A program made the translations under genes and the position numbers. Under the pieces are notes generated by a model. The model worked only from the letters and a program-made list of their open reading frames with translations. It ran no database searches and was not told where the DNA came from. This document shows, in pieces, positions 9,676-17,273 of a DNA stretch of 64,000 bases (the stretch's first letter is position 1; every line of letters begins with the position of its first letter). The stretch is from Candidatus Kuenenia stuttgartensis (lineage in GTDB: Bacteria > Planctomycetota > Planctomycetia > Isosphaerales > Isosphaeraceae). Location: positions 89,703 through 153,702 of the forward strand of contig CAMBEP010000004.1 in assembly GCA_945865635.1 (NCBI GenBank). The letters are read 5' to 3'.

Positions 9676-10787
9676 CGGAAAAAGTGAATCGTCATCAAGA
9701 AAGACTGCCAATCGTAATCGCCGGTGGTGGTCCGGCTGGACTGGCGTCTGGAATTCGCCTGTGCCAGCTTGGATATCAGCCCCTGATTCTGGACCGACCC
9801 CGAAAACCGGCTGAACGCAAGATTGGCGAATCACTGGCTCCGTCGGCTTGGGCGATCATTCATAAGCTGGGAATCAGTCATCTGGTCTCTGAGCCAAGCC
9901 ATCTGGCCTGCCCTGGTCATCGGTCAAGCTGGGGCCACGATGGACTGATTTCAAAAGACTTTTTGTTCGACCCATACGGCCACGGCTGGCACCTGGATCG
10001 CATTCAATTTGAGAAAGATCTTCGCAAAGAGGCTCAGATTGCTGGTTGCCAGTTTCTTGATCAGTCAATCCAGCGGCTGAAACATCTGGATTCAGGTGGT
10101 TGGGAAATCTCATCCGAGGCACTCCAGAATCCACTTCAGGCCAGCTTTCTGATCGATGCCACAGGTCGGCCGAGCACGGTGGCCCATGCGGCGGGTGCCA
10201 GAAGAATGCGGGAAGATCAACTCGTGGCGTGGTACGGGTTTCTGAAGCCTTCATCCAAACCATCAAAAGATGCCACTGGCTTGATTGAAGCCCGTCCTGA
10301 AGGCTGGTGGTACAGCGCCCTGTTGCCAGACGGTTGTATGGTCGCGGCATTTCTGACAGACCCAGACTTATTGCCGGCCACAGGTTTTCAAACATCTGCC
10401 GAATGGGAAAAGTGGCTTGATCTGACTGTTTATACCAAACACCAAATCAGAGCCAATGGCTATCGTTTGATCGACAATCCGCAGGTGGCTCCGGCTGGCA
10501 GTTCGATTCTTGACTCGATTCATGGCCCTGACTGGGTCGGGTGCGGAGATGCAGCAGCATCCTACGACCCACTGTCATCTCATGGAATTGCCACAGCATT
10601 GGCCTCTGCCATGGACTCTGCTCAGGCTTTTCATGACCTTTCATGCGGCAATCCACTGACCATGGAACGATATGGCAATCGGGTCAATAAGAGTTTTGAA
10701 CTTTACAAAAAGCTCCGAACCGAATTTTACGGGCAAGAGAATCGATGGCCGGATTCACCGTTTTGGAAGCGTAGGAACGGCCATTGA
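9672..10787 (+). CDS. LodB-like FAD-dependent maturation protein
   Basis: A flavoprotein monooxygenase-like protein of 371 residues. It has the Rossmann motif IVIAGGGPAGLASGIRLCQLG near the N terminus (GGGPAGLA core at residues 17-24), then ERKIGESLAPSA as in the halogenase/LodB group, FLIDATGRPS, and the second FAD motif GPDWVGCGDAAASYDPLSSHG. In characterised pairs LodB is needed to make the quinone cofactor of LodA and does not take part in the oxidase reaction. Adjacency and ATGA overlap with the LodA-like gene support that role. A tryptophan halogenase would be the alternative, but the halogenase W-x-W-x-I-P motif is not seen. It converges with the GGDEF gene. Confidence 0.87.
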   Translation: MTEKVNRHQERLPIVIAGGGPAGLASGIRLCQLGYQPLILDRPRKPAERKIGESLAPSAWAIIHKLGISHLVSEPSHLACPGHRSSWGHDGLISKDFLFDPYGHGWHLDRIQFEKDLRKEAQIAGCQFLDQSIQRLKHLDSGGWEISSEALQNPLQASFLIDATGRPSTVAHAAGARRMREDQLVAWYGFLKPSSKPSKDATGLIEARPEGWWYSALLPDGCMVAAFLTDPDLLPATGFQTSAEWEKWLDLTVYTKHQIRANGYRLIDNPQVAPAGSSILDSIHGPDWVGCGDAAASYDPLSSHGIATALASAMDSAQAFHDLSCGNPLTMERYGNRVNKSFELYKKLRTEFYGQENRWPDSPFWKRRNGH

Positions 10788-10869
10788 GGTCAACCACTCG
10801 ATATGTGTGATTCCCATCGTCTGACGATTAAATCAATCGGCTCACGCTCAATCCATTTCATCGCAGCTT

Positions 10870-11820
10870 TTAAATCTTGTGCGGTTCGATCGGGAGCAGC
10901 GTCGAACGATTTCGGCCTGAATGTTTTGATTGATAGAGCGCCAGATCCGCTCGCTTGAGAACCGAATCGGTGGTTTTATCTCTTGGATCGACCACCGCGA
11001 TACCAATGCTGATGGTCACTTTCAGGGGCCCTGAGGGGAGGTTGATTGGCGTGTTTTCGATCGTTGTACGGATTCGTTCCGCAACATTCAAGGCCTGTTC
11101 AAGTGTCACGTGTGACAAAATCATGGAGAACTCCTCGCCACCGATACGTGCCACTAGATCCTCTTCAGTGCAGACGCTTTGGAGTAGATGAGCGATATGC
11201 TGAAGCACGATGTCGCCTGTGTCGTGCCCATAGGTGTCGTTGACCGATTTAAAAAAGTCGATGTCAAAGTCGAGGATTGCAAACGCCTCTTTGGACTCGA
11301 CATAGGCGTTCCAGGAGAGAGCGGTTTTCTCAAAGAACCGGCGACGGTTGTAAAGCCCTGTCAATGGGTCGCGTTCTGCCTGTTCTGCCAATTGCTGCTG
11401 AAGCACTTTTTGAACAGAGACATCGCGCTCAATGGCCACGAAATGGCTGACTTTTCCGTCACGGTTTCTTAAAGGCATGATACTCAGATCAAGCCAGTAA
11501 GTTTTTCCGTCTTTGGTGTAATTTTGGATGGCAACGTGGATTGGCTCGTTTTTGTTGAGCCCTGCCCTGATTTTGTGAGTCGTTTCATGGTCGGTTGCCA
11601 GCCCTTGAAGGATTCGAGGGTTTTGGCCCATGGCTTCTTCGTAAGTGTAACCTGTGAGTTTAGTGAAAGCGGGATTGACGTAGACGATGACCGGGCCTGG
11701 GGGGTCGAGAGGCTCCGCCAGGGTCACAATGATCACATCCTGGGCCAGTTCCACAATGTCCCTGAAAGAAAATTTATCGTCCATGTCAGAGCCCGGGTTT
11801 CTTGAGAAAAGGCCATCCAT
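10870..11820 (-). CDS. PAS domain diguanylate cyclase (GGDEF)
   Basis: The 316-residue protein should make cyclic di-GMP under control of an N-terminal sensor. Residues about 15-140 are a PAS domain with a PAC tail (NYTKDGKTYWLDLSIMPLRN). It is LOV-like in sequence, but the photoactive Cys position reads GQNPRILQG, so flavin photochemistry is unlikely. Residues about 150-305 form a GGDEF domain: DPLTGLYNRRRFFE, DFDIDFFKSVNDTYGHDTGD, and an intact active site ARIGGEEF. The product-inhibition site RxxD is TEED here, so the Arg is missing. No membrane segment is visible. A second possible start is MDDKF, 11 residues in. The gene converges with the LodB-like gene. Confidence 0.92.
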   Translation of the reverse strand: MDGLFSRNPGSDMDDKFSFRDIVELAQDVIIVTLAEPLDPPGPVIVYVNPAFTKLTGYTYEEAMGQNPRILQGLATDHETTHKIRAGLNKNEPIHVAIQNYTKDGKTYWLDLSIMPLRNRDGKVSHFVAIERDVSVQKVLQQQLAEQAERDPLTGLYNRRRFFEKTALSWNAYVESKEAFAILDFDIDFFKSVNDTYGHDTGDIVLQHIAHLLQSVCTEEDLVARIGGEEFSMILSHVTLEQALNVAERIRTTIENTPINLPSGPLKVTISIGIAVVDPRDKTTDSVLKRADLALYQSKHSGRNRSTLLPIEPHKI

Positions 11821-12024
11821 CGGCTTTGATCATACAGGAAAAACGGGAACGGATTCGACAAAAAAAGGTTGATTTGTGCTGGATTTTGTGCATTTGGATC
11901 AAGACTCAATAGAAATCGGCTGAAAATTGGGGAATTGTCTGTTATATTGGAGCATTGGAAAAATGAAGAACACACATACTCCCATGCGGGCCCTGCCTGC
12001 AAGTTCAAAGCAAGTCATAGAATC

Positions 12025-12411
12025 ATGAGCCGCCCACCTGCCAGCCCCGGTGCCTTTTTGCGTGACATTCAGCATGCAACAACCCGTATGAAAAAGGCCC
12101 GACGGATGATGTCCGAGCTTCGTCGAGCCAATCCCCGTGAAAGCGACTGGGCCAAAGCCGCAGAGCTCTCGATTGATTCCGTCAAGGGTGCAGCCATGCT
12201 GGTTGCAGGTGTCACGCCGGAATTGTCCGACCCTGACATGCTTTTGAAAATGATCCAGATGCAGCGGTTTGCGACATCCTTGCTGGTTCGGGCCAGGCGT
12301 GTCAAGACGGCTCTTGCCAGCGAAGAAGGCATTGCCAGGCTGGCGTCCCAGGGCGATGAAGAGCCTTACAGGGAGTCGGATTCTGACGATGAGTGGACAG
12401 GCGAAGAATGA
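12025..12411 (+). CDS. Hypothetical small helical protein
   Basis: Not recognised. From ATG 12025 it is 128 residues; an in-frame TTG at 11869 would lengthen it to 180. The preferred start gives MSRPPASPGAFLRDIQHATT, then a strongly basic helical part (RMKKARRMMSELRRANP), a helical middle, and an acidic tail (GDEEPYRESDSDDEWTGEE). No signal peptide, membrane segment or Cys is present in the short form. Its stop overlaps the ATG of the methyltransferase gene by four bases, so the two are probably translated together. A role near ribosomes or RNA would fit that partner, but this is a guess from position only. Confidence 0.6.
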   Translation: MSRPPASPGAFLRDIQHATTRMKKARRMMSELRRANPRESDWAKAAELSIDSVKGAAMLVAGVTPELSDPDMLLKMIQMQRFATSLLVRARRVKTALASEEGIARLASQGDEEPYRESDSDDEWTGEE

Positions 12412-13694
12412 CCCGACCCCTGACCGAGCGTCGATCACCGGAACTTCTGCCGGATCGCCCGCTGGATGAATCGCCCGACAACCTGGGCGAAGTGCAGCTT
12501 ACAGGCAGGCACAGCCCTGCCTTGATCTACGACAAAATGGTGGATCGCGTTGTGGGGCGCAGGCCTCGGGATGGCGATCTTGTCCACATTGTTGATGGCG
12601 AGAACAAGGGGATCGGCTGGGGGCTTTACAATGTGCGCTCCGGCATCCGGGTTCGCCGATTGACCCGCAGGGCGGCTGTTCCAGACAAAACCTGGTGGAG
12701 CAACCGGATTGACGATGCGCTTGACTTTCGCCAGCGCACGATTCCGGATGTGGTCGAAGGCCGAACCCAAGTGGGTCAAAAGGTTTATGGGCCAGCATAC
12801 AGGGTGATTCACGCTGAAGGCGATGGATTGCCAGGCCTGATCGTAGACCGCTATGACAGCACCCTTTCGGTAGAGTGCTTCAGTCTTGGGGTGTTCCACC
12901 GGGTCGGGCCGATTCTTGAGCTGATTCAGGAGAAGCTTGGCACGAAGCACTGGATTGTCCGGTTCGACGAGCGTGCGGCACGTGCTGAAGGAGTGGTACC
13001 GCAGGAGTTTCGGTCGCCCAACTGCCCGAACCGTGCGATGATTCAAGAGGACGGTGTCCTGTTCATGGTCGACTTTGAAACGGGCCATAAAACCGGTTTC
13101 TTTTGTGATCAGAGGGAGAATCGCAAGCGGCTGACCGAGGCAGCGGCAGGTAAAACCCTGCTTGACATGTGTTGTTATACGGGCGGATTTGGTCTGGTGG
13201 GTGGCCGCAAGGCGAGCCATGCCACATTGGTGGATCTTGACGAGACTGCGGTGGCACTGGCGGAAGAGAACGCCAAGGTGAACCAGTATTTTGGTTCGAG
13301 GGCTCGCTACCGATTCATTCAGTGCGACGTGTTCAATTACATGCGTCAGGTGGAAGCGATCAACCAGAAATTTGATGTGGTGGTTCTTGATCCGCCCAAG
13401 CTGATCGGGACCCGTGCCGAGTTTGAAGAAGGCCGGCGGCGATATTCGGATCTGAACAGTCTGGCGATGGGGTTGGTCGAGCCGGGCGGACTTCTGGTGA
13501 CCAATTCGTGCTCGGGGTTGATGGTCGAAGAGGAATTTCTGAAGGTGCTGAAAGTGGCATCCTGGCGTAGTGGCCATGAATTCCGGGTCGAGCGGGTCAC
13601 AGGCGCAGCGATTGATCATCCTGTGCGTGTGGATGTTCCGGAATCGGGATATTTGAAAGCCGTCTGGCTGAGGCGCACAACCGACGAACAATAA
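12408..13694 (+). CDS. RlmI-like class I SAM-dependent rRNA methyltransferase
   Basis: A 428-residue protein of the PUA plus methyltransferase family to which RlmI (23S rRNA m5C1962) belongs. The N-terminal part (HSPALIYDKMVDRVV, VDGENKGIGWGLYN) is PUA-like. Family segments follow: DGLPGLIVDRYDSTLSVE, FMVDFETGHKTGFFCDQREN, SAM motif I LLDMCCYTGGFGL, a motif II Asp in LVDLDETAVALAEENAK, and the catalytic region VVVLDPPKLI with VTNSCSGLM near the end. ATG 12408 is chosen because it overlaps the previous stop as ATGA; a GTG at 12393 is possible. The exact rRNA position modified cannot be read from the sequence. Confidence 0.87.
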   Translation: MTRPLTERRSPELLPDRPLDESPDNLGEVQLTGRHSPALIYDKMVDRVVGRRPRDGDLVHIVDGENKGIGWGLYNVRSGIRVRRLTRRAAVPDKTWWSNRIDDALDFRQRTIPDVVEGRTQVGQKVYGPAYRVIHAEGDGLPGLIVDRYDSTLSVECFSLGVFHRVGPILELIQEKLGTKHWIVRFDERAARAEGVVPQEFRSPNCPNRAMIQEDGVLFMVDFETGHKTGFFCDQRENRKRLTEAAAGKTLLDMCCYTGGFGLVGGRKASHATLVDLDETAVALAEENAKVNQYFGSRARYRFIQCDVFNYMRQVEAINQKFDVVVLDPPKLIGTRAEFEEGRRRYSDLNSLAMGLVEPGGLLVTNSCSGLMVEEEFLKVLKVASWRSGHEFRVERVTGAAIDHPVRVDVPESGYLKAVWLRRTTDEQ

Positions 13695-13801
13695 AAGTTG
13701 TTACTAGTGGGGTGAATCGCTTTAAAAAGATTGAACCTGAGTCTATGGCCGATTATGATCTTGCCAGTTGTCATTCCTAAATAGAATCAAGAGATTTGAA
13801 C

Positions 13802-14485
13802 GTGGCAAGCCTGACTGTTGAAAACTACGTAAAGACGATTCATCAGATCGCGGCACGGGAAGCGGGTACTGATGGCCGCTCGGTGGTTTCAACCGGGCAG
13901 ATTGCCAAAGAGATGGGTGTTTCGCCTGGCACGGTGACTGGCATGATCAAGACCCTTACGGAAGCGGGCCTGACCACGCACACACCCTATGAAGGGGTTC
14001 GATTGACAGAGCCAGGCCTGCGACTGGCTTTGAAAGTCATTCGCAGGCATCGGCTGTTGGAAACTTTTCTGGTTCGGACCCTGAATATGCCTTGGGACGA
14101 GGTGCACGAAGAAGCTGAGCATATGGAACATGCCGTGAGCGACAGGCTGATCGACCGCCTGGATGATTACCTGAATCTGCCCGTGGTGGACCCGCATGGC
14201 GATCCGATTCCCCGGGCCGATGGCACAGTTCCTGCGGTTCTGGGGTATCCACTCAAGGACATGGTGGCTTTGAATTCTTTTCGGGTGGTGCGCGTGATCG
14301 ATCAGGATCCAAAATTCCTGCGTTATCTGACCGATTGCGGAGTGATTCTGGGCGCTATGGGCAAGGTGATCGAGAATCGCCCCGAAGCAGGAGCCGTTTT
14401 GTTTGAGATTGACGGAAAGCGACAAATGCTGGGCCAGGAAGCCGCCGGCCGGGTGATTGTGGATCTGGTTCCCGCTGCAACCTGA
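13802..14485 (+). CDS. DtxR/MntR-family metal-dependent repressor
   Basis: The protein has about 227 residues in three parts. The N-terminal winged helix is VENYVKTIHQIA with the recognition region AKEMGVSPGTVTGMIKTLTEAGL. The dimerisation domain carries metal ligands in RRHRLLETFL and VHEEAEHMEHAVS. The C-terminal domain from about residue 150 is SH3-like. The E-x-x-E-H arrangement (EHMEH) resembles Mn-sensing MntR rather than the Cys of DtxR, suggesting manganese as co-repressor. Starts are TTG 13796 or GTG 13802; the GTG gives MASLTVENYVK and is taken here. The gene stands alone, and no transporter gene lies next to it. Confidence 0.86.
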   Translation: MASLTVENYVKTIHQIAAREAGTDGRSVVSTGQIAKEMGVSPGTVTGMIKTLTEAGLTTHTPYEGVRLTEPGLRLALKVIRRHRLLETFLVRTLNMPWDEVHEEAEHMEHAVSDRLIDRLDDYLNLPVVDPHGDPIPRADGTVPAVLGYPLKDMVALNSFRVVRVIDQDPKFLRYLTDCGVILGAMGKVIENRPEAGAVLFEIDGKRQMLGQEAAGRVIVDLVPAAT

Positions 14486-14608
14486 TTTTGTTTACTGAGG
14501 ACGTTTTTTTTTATTGAGACCGATCGTAAGATCGAACAGCCGAGATTCAGAAAAACCAAGATGGACGTTGGAATGACCGATGAGGCCTGATCTTTTTGGG
14601 TTTGTGGG

Positions 14609-15745
14609 TCATGATCGCACGGCTTCATCCCTTCTGGGAGCCGCCTCACGAGCGACGCTGTAGCCATCGAGTGCGATTCGGGTGGGTTGGCCGGTGATCA
14701 GGTCGGCCATGGATTCAGCGGTTCCGGGCGAAAGCGAAAGGCCGGCTCGCTGGTGGCCTGTTGCGACATAAAGCCCTGAAAAACCTGGCACCTGACCAAG
14801 GTAAGGGCGTGAATCCTTTGAGCCAGGCCGGAAGCCGCACCAATGGTTGACTATGCGCGACTGGGCCAGCTTCGGGACGAGTGAGATGGCCTCGTTCCAG
14901 AGATAGCCCTTGGCCGAGTCCGTCAGCGAATCTTCAAAACCGACATGTTCTTCGGTGGCGCCCGCCAGGACGAGGCCTTCGTCGCGTGGGACAAGATAGC
15001 ACTTTTCGTGCTCGATGATTCGGTGGATCAAAATTTGGCCGGGGTCAAGCAATAACATTTGTCCTTTTACAGGAGTCGTAGGCATATGGATACCGAGATT
15101 GCCGAGCAATGGGCCTGACCAGGCTCCGGCGGCGACGACGATCTGCCTGGCGGCGAATTCTCCGTGATTGGTTTTGATGCCTTCAATGGAGTTGTTTTTG
15201 ACGAGTAGTTGTTGGATGGGCACGTGTGGGTGCATGGTGACACCGAGATTCTGGCATGCCGATTGGAGGGCTCGGAGGTGCCATGGGTTTCGGATTTGGG
15301 CACGTTCCGGGAGATAAAAGGCTCGCGAAAAGTCTTTGGTGAGTTCTGGCTCGAGTTGGGCGGCACGAATGTCGTCGACCAGTTCAAAACGAATGCCTTG
15401 TTTTCGCCATCGGCCGGTCATGGATTGGAGGGCTGGCTCTTCTCTGGAGTTCAGAGCGACATCGAGGCCGCCTGAGATGCGGAATCCGTTGTCGATTCCA
15501 GTTTGATCGAGCAATCGCTGGGACCAGATTGGGTAAAGGTCTGCCGACCGGGCGCGGAGCATGCAGGTGGGGTCGTTGAGGTCTTTGGCGCGGTGTGGTG
15601 GTGGGACAAGGCCAGCGCCCGCCCAAGAGGACGCGCGGCCGATTGGCCCTTGGTCAAACACTTGGCTGACCAGCCCGCGACCAGCCAATTCCCAAGCCAG
15701 GGAGAGGCCGATGACTCCTCCGCCGATGATGATCAGGTCCGCCAT
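14609..15745 (-). CDS. thiO: Glycine oxidase ThiO
   Basis: An FAD-dependent amine oxidase (DAO family) of 378 residues that should oxidise glycine to the imine used for the thiazole of thiamine. Motifs are the N-terminal LIIIGGGVIGLSLAWELAGR, IGRASSWAGAGLVPPP, PVKGQMLLLDPG, YLVPRDEGLVLAGATEEHVG, and the C-terminal GFRPGSKDSRPYLG with YVATGHQRAGLSLSPGTAE. ATG 15745 (MADLIII) starts directly before the Rossmann strand and is preferred over the longer frame opening at 15805. No thiG or thiS lies in the window, so the pathway link is from family knowledge. A general D-amino-acid or sarcosine oxidase is the alternative. Confidence 0.87.
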   Translation of the reverse strand: MADLIIIGGGVIGLSLAWELAGRGLVSQVFDQGPIGRASSWAGAGLVPPPHRAKDLNDPTCMLRARSADLYPIWSQRLLDQTGIDNGFRISGGLDVALNSREEPALQSMTGRWRKQGIRFELVDDIRAAQLEPELTKDFSRAFYLPERAQIRNPWHLRALQSACQNLGVTMHPHVPIQQLLVKNNSIEGIKTNHGEFAARQIVVAAGAWSGPLLGNLGIHMPTTPVKGQMLLLDPGQILIHRIIEHEKCYLVPRDEGLVLAGATEEHVGFEDSLTDSAKGYLWNEAISLVPKLAQSRIVNHWCGFRPGSKDSRPYLGQVPGFSGLYVATGHQRAGLSLSPGTAESMADLITGQPTRIALDGYSVAREAAPRRDEAVRS

Positions 15746-15994
15746 GCCAATAGGATTTCTTGTGCAGTGTCGTAGGGTCGCGACAGGACTTGGTCGAGAA
15801 GTCATTGCCTGCGTGTAGGCCGTTGAATCGCTTCCCGATTATGAATATAAACAAATTTGGTCTGAAGCCGCCAACGATAAGCGGATTTTTCTTGTTGTGG
15901 TGCCTTGTGGAGAACGCTTGGTGTTGGCAAGATATGAGAAGTACTCGTGAATCCTCTATCCACCGATGGCGTCCGCAGAATCAAAAAAAACATC

Positions 15995-16273
15995 ATGGAC
16001 ACACCCACGATTCGTCCCGGCAAAGTCGAGCCTTCCTCTCAGATGCCCCGTGTTTTGGCTTATTTCGCCAATTCTGCGATGGGCAATACGGTGATCCAGG
16101 TGCTGCCGCAAATGGGCGTCAGGGCGGATCAATTAGGGGAGACTCCACCCGATCTGATGCCAAAGTTTCAGGGGATGGTTTTGTCGATCCCGTGCGAGAC
16201 ACCTGAGCTGATGGCCCAGGTTGAAAAACTGTGTCGTTCGCAGGGTGCCCGGGTTCACCGTTCGCGTGGCTGA
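15995..16273 (+). CDS. Hypothetical protein
   Basis: Not recognised. ATG 15995 gives 92 residues (MDTPTIRPGKVEPSSQMPRV); an in-frame GTG at 15947 would add 16. The protein looks soluble and alpha/beta, with a single Cys-containing helix (MAQVEKLCRSQGARVHRSRG) at the end. No signal peptide is seen. It sits 85 bases before the DUF1080 gene and is divergent from thiO. The codon use fits the neighbours, so it is likely a real gene. Confidence 0.5.
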   Translation: MDTPTIRPGKVEPSSQMPRVLAYFANSAMGNTVIQVLPQMGVRADQLGETPPDLMPKFQGMVLSIPCETPELMAQVEKLCRSQGARVHRSRG

Positions 16274-16343
16274 TTGATCGTGCTTGGCAGTGATTGTTTG
16301 AGCCCCACCCCAGCCCTCTCCTAGTTCCGCAACTTCTGTTATG

Positions 16344-16351
16344 AAAAGGGA
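16344..16351 (+). promoter_or_regulatory. Ribosome-binding site deciding the DUF1080 start
   Basis: AAAAGGGA lies seven bases before ATG 16359. It lies inside the codons that would follow the alternative ATG at 16341, so it supports initiation at 16359, which also gives a normal signal peptide. Confidence 0.6.
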
Positions 16352-16358
16352 ATGCTTC

Positions 16359-17210
16359 ATGAGACGCAATTTGACTCCCGGTTCTTTCGGCTTCATTGCG
16401 ATGTTTCTCTGGGTTTGCAGTGCTGTGGAGCATGTGCAGGCGCAGGACTTGGTGAGGGCCAATGCGCCAGCCTTTGCCAAAAAGCTTCCGCAGGTACGGT
16501 CTGGGGACCCGGTTCTGGAATTCAACGGCAAAGATCTGACCGGCTTTTACACCTACACGCACAGGAATAAGCTTGAGGATCCGCAGAAGGTCTTCACGGT
16601 CAAGGATAGGCTTCTGATTGTGAGTGGCGAGGACTTTGGAGCGGTCACGACAACCAATTCCTATAAGAATTATCACTTGATTACGGAATGGCGATGGGGG
16701 CCACGCACGTTTCCTCCGCGGGTGAAAAACACGCGTGATTCCGGCATTCTGCTGCATTGCGTGGGTGCTGATGGGGCAGTGGGTGGCCACTGGATGGAGT
16801 CGGTGGAGTGCCAGATTATTGAAGGTGGGTGTGGTGATTTCATCATGGTGGCGGGCAAGAACCGGCCGAGTTTGAACTGTGTGATTCGAAAATCGGGTTC
16901 AGCAATGATTTATGATCCTGTCAACGGCAAGGATGAGGCTCATAATTCGGGCCGGTATGACTGGTGGGGGCGTGACCCGAAGTGGAAAGATGTGATTGGT
17001 TTTCGTGGAGACCGCGATGTGGAGTCTCCGTTTGGCGAATGGAACCGGATCGAAGTCGTGTGCGATGGCGACACGATCACGAACATTGTGAATGGTTATG
17101 TGGTGAATGTCGGCACGAAGTCGAGCCACACGGAAGGCAAGTTGCAGTTTCAGTCGGAAGGTGCAGAGATCCAGTTCCGCAAGATAGAGATTCGGCCATT
17201 GACGAAATGA
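16359..17210 (+). CDS. Secreted DUF1080 (3-keto-disaccharide hydrolase-like) protein
   Basis: Protein of 283 residues. A Sec signal peptide (MRRNLTPGSFGFIAMFLWVC, cleavage likely after HVQA) precedes a DUF1080 beta-sandwich: VLEFNGKDLTGFYTY, YKNYHLITEWRWGPR, NTRDSGILLHCVGADG, WMESVECQIIEGGCGDF, GEWNRIEVVCDGDTI and the closing IQFRKIEIRPL. Family members include 3-keto-glucoside hydrolases and many uncharacterised extracellular or periplasmic planctomycete proteins. The gene may head the operon that follows, with 63 bases to the next start, or form its own unit. Confidence 0.85.
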   Translation: MRRNLTPGSFGFIAMFLWVCSAVEHVQAQDLVRANAPAFAKKLPQVRSGDPVLEFNGKDLTGFYTYTHRNKLEDPQKVFTVKDRLLIVSGEDFGAVTTTNSYKNYHLITEWRWGPRTFPPRVKNTRDSGILLHCVGADGAVGGHWMESVECQIIEGGCGDFIMVAGKNRPSLNCVIRKSGSAMIYDPVNGKDEAHNSGRYDWWGRDPKWKDVIGFRGDRDVESPFGEWNRIEVVCDGDTITNIVNGYVVNVGTKSSHTEGKLQFQSEGAEIQFRKIEIRPLTK

Positions 17211-17273
17211 CGCATGTTTGATGTGGTCAAGCCGGAATTTGGTAGGCATTTAGAATCAGACACGGTGGTACCC

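Noticed and set aside
12435..13691. 418-residue minus-strand frame
   Set aside because: It is opposite the RlmI-like gene, with no motif of its own, and arises from codon bias on the sense strand.
14486..14608. Terminator between the DtxR-like gene and thiO (T run and CGATC/GATCG)
   Set aside because: The T run precedes the hairpin in the plus direction and the stem has only five bases.
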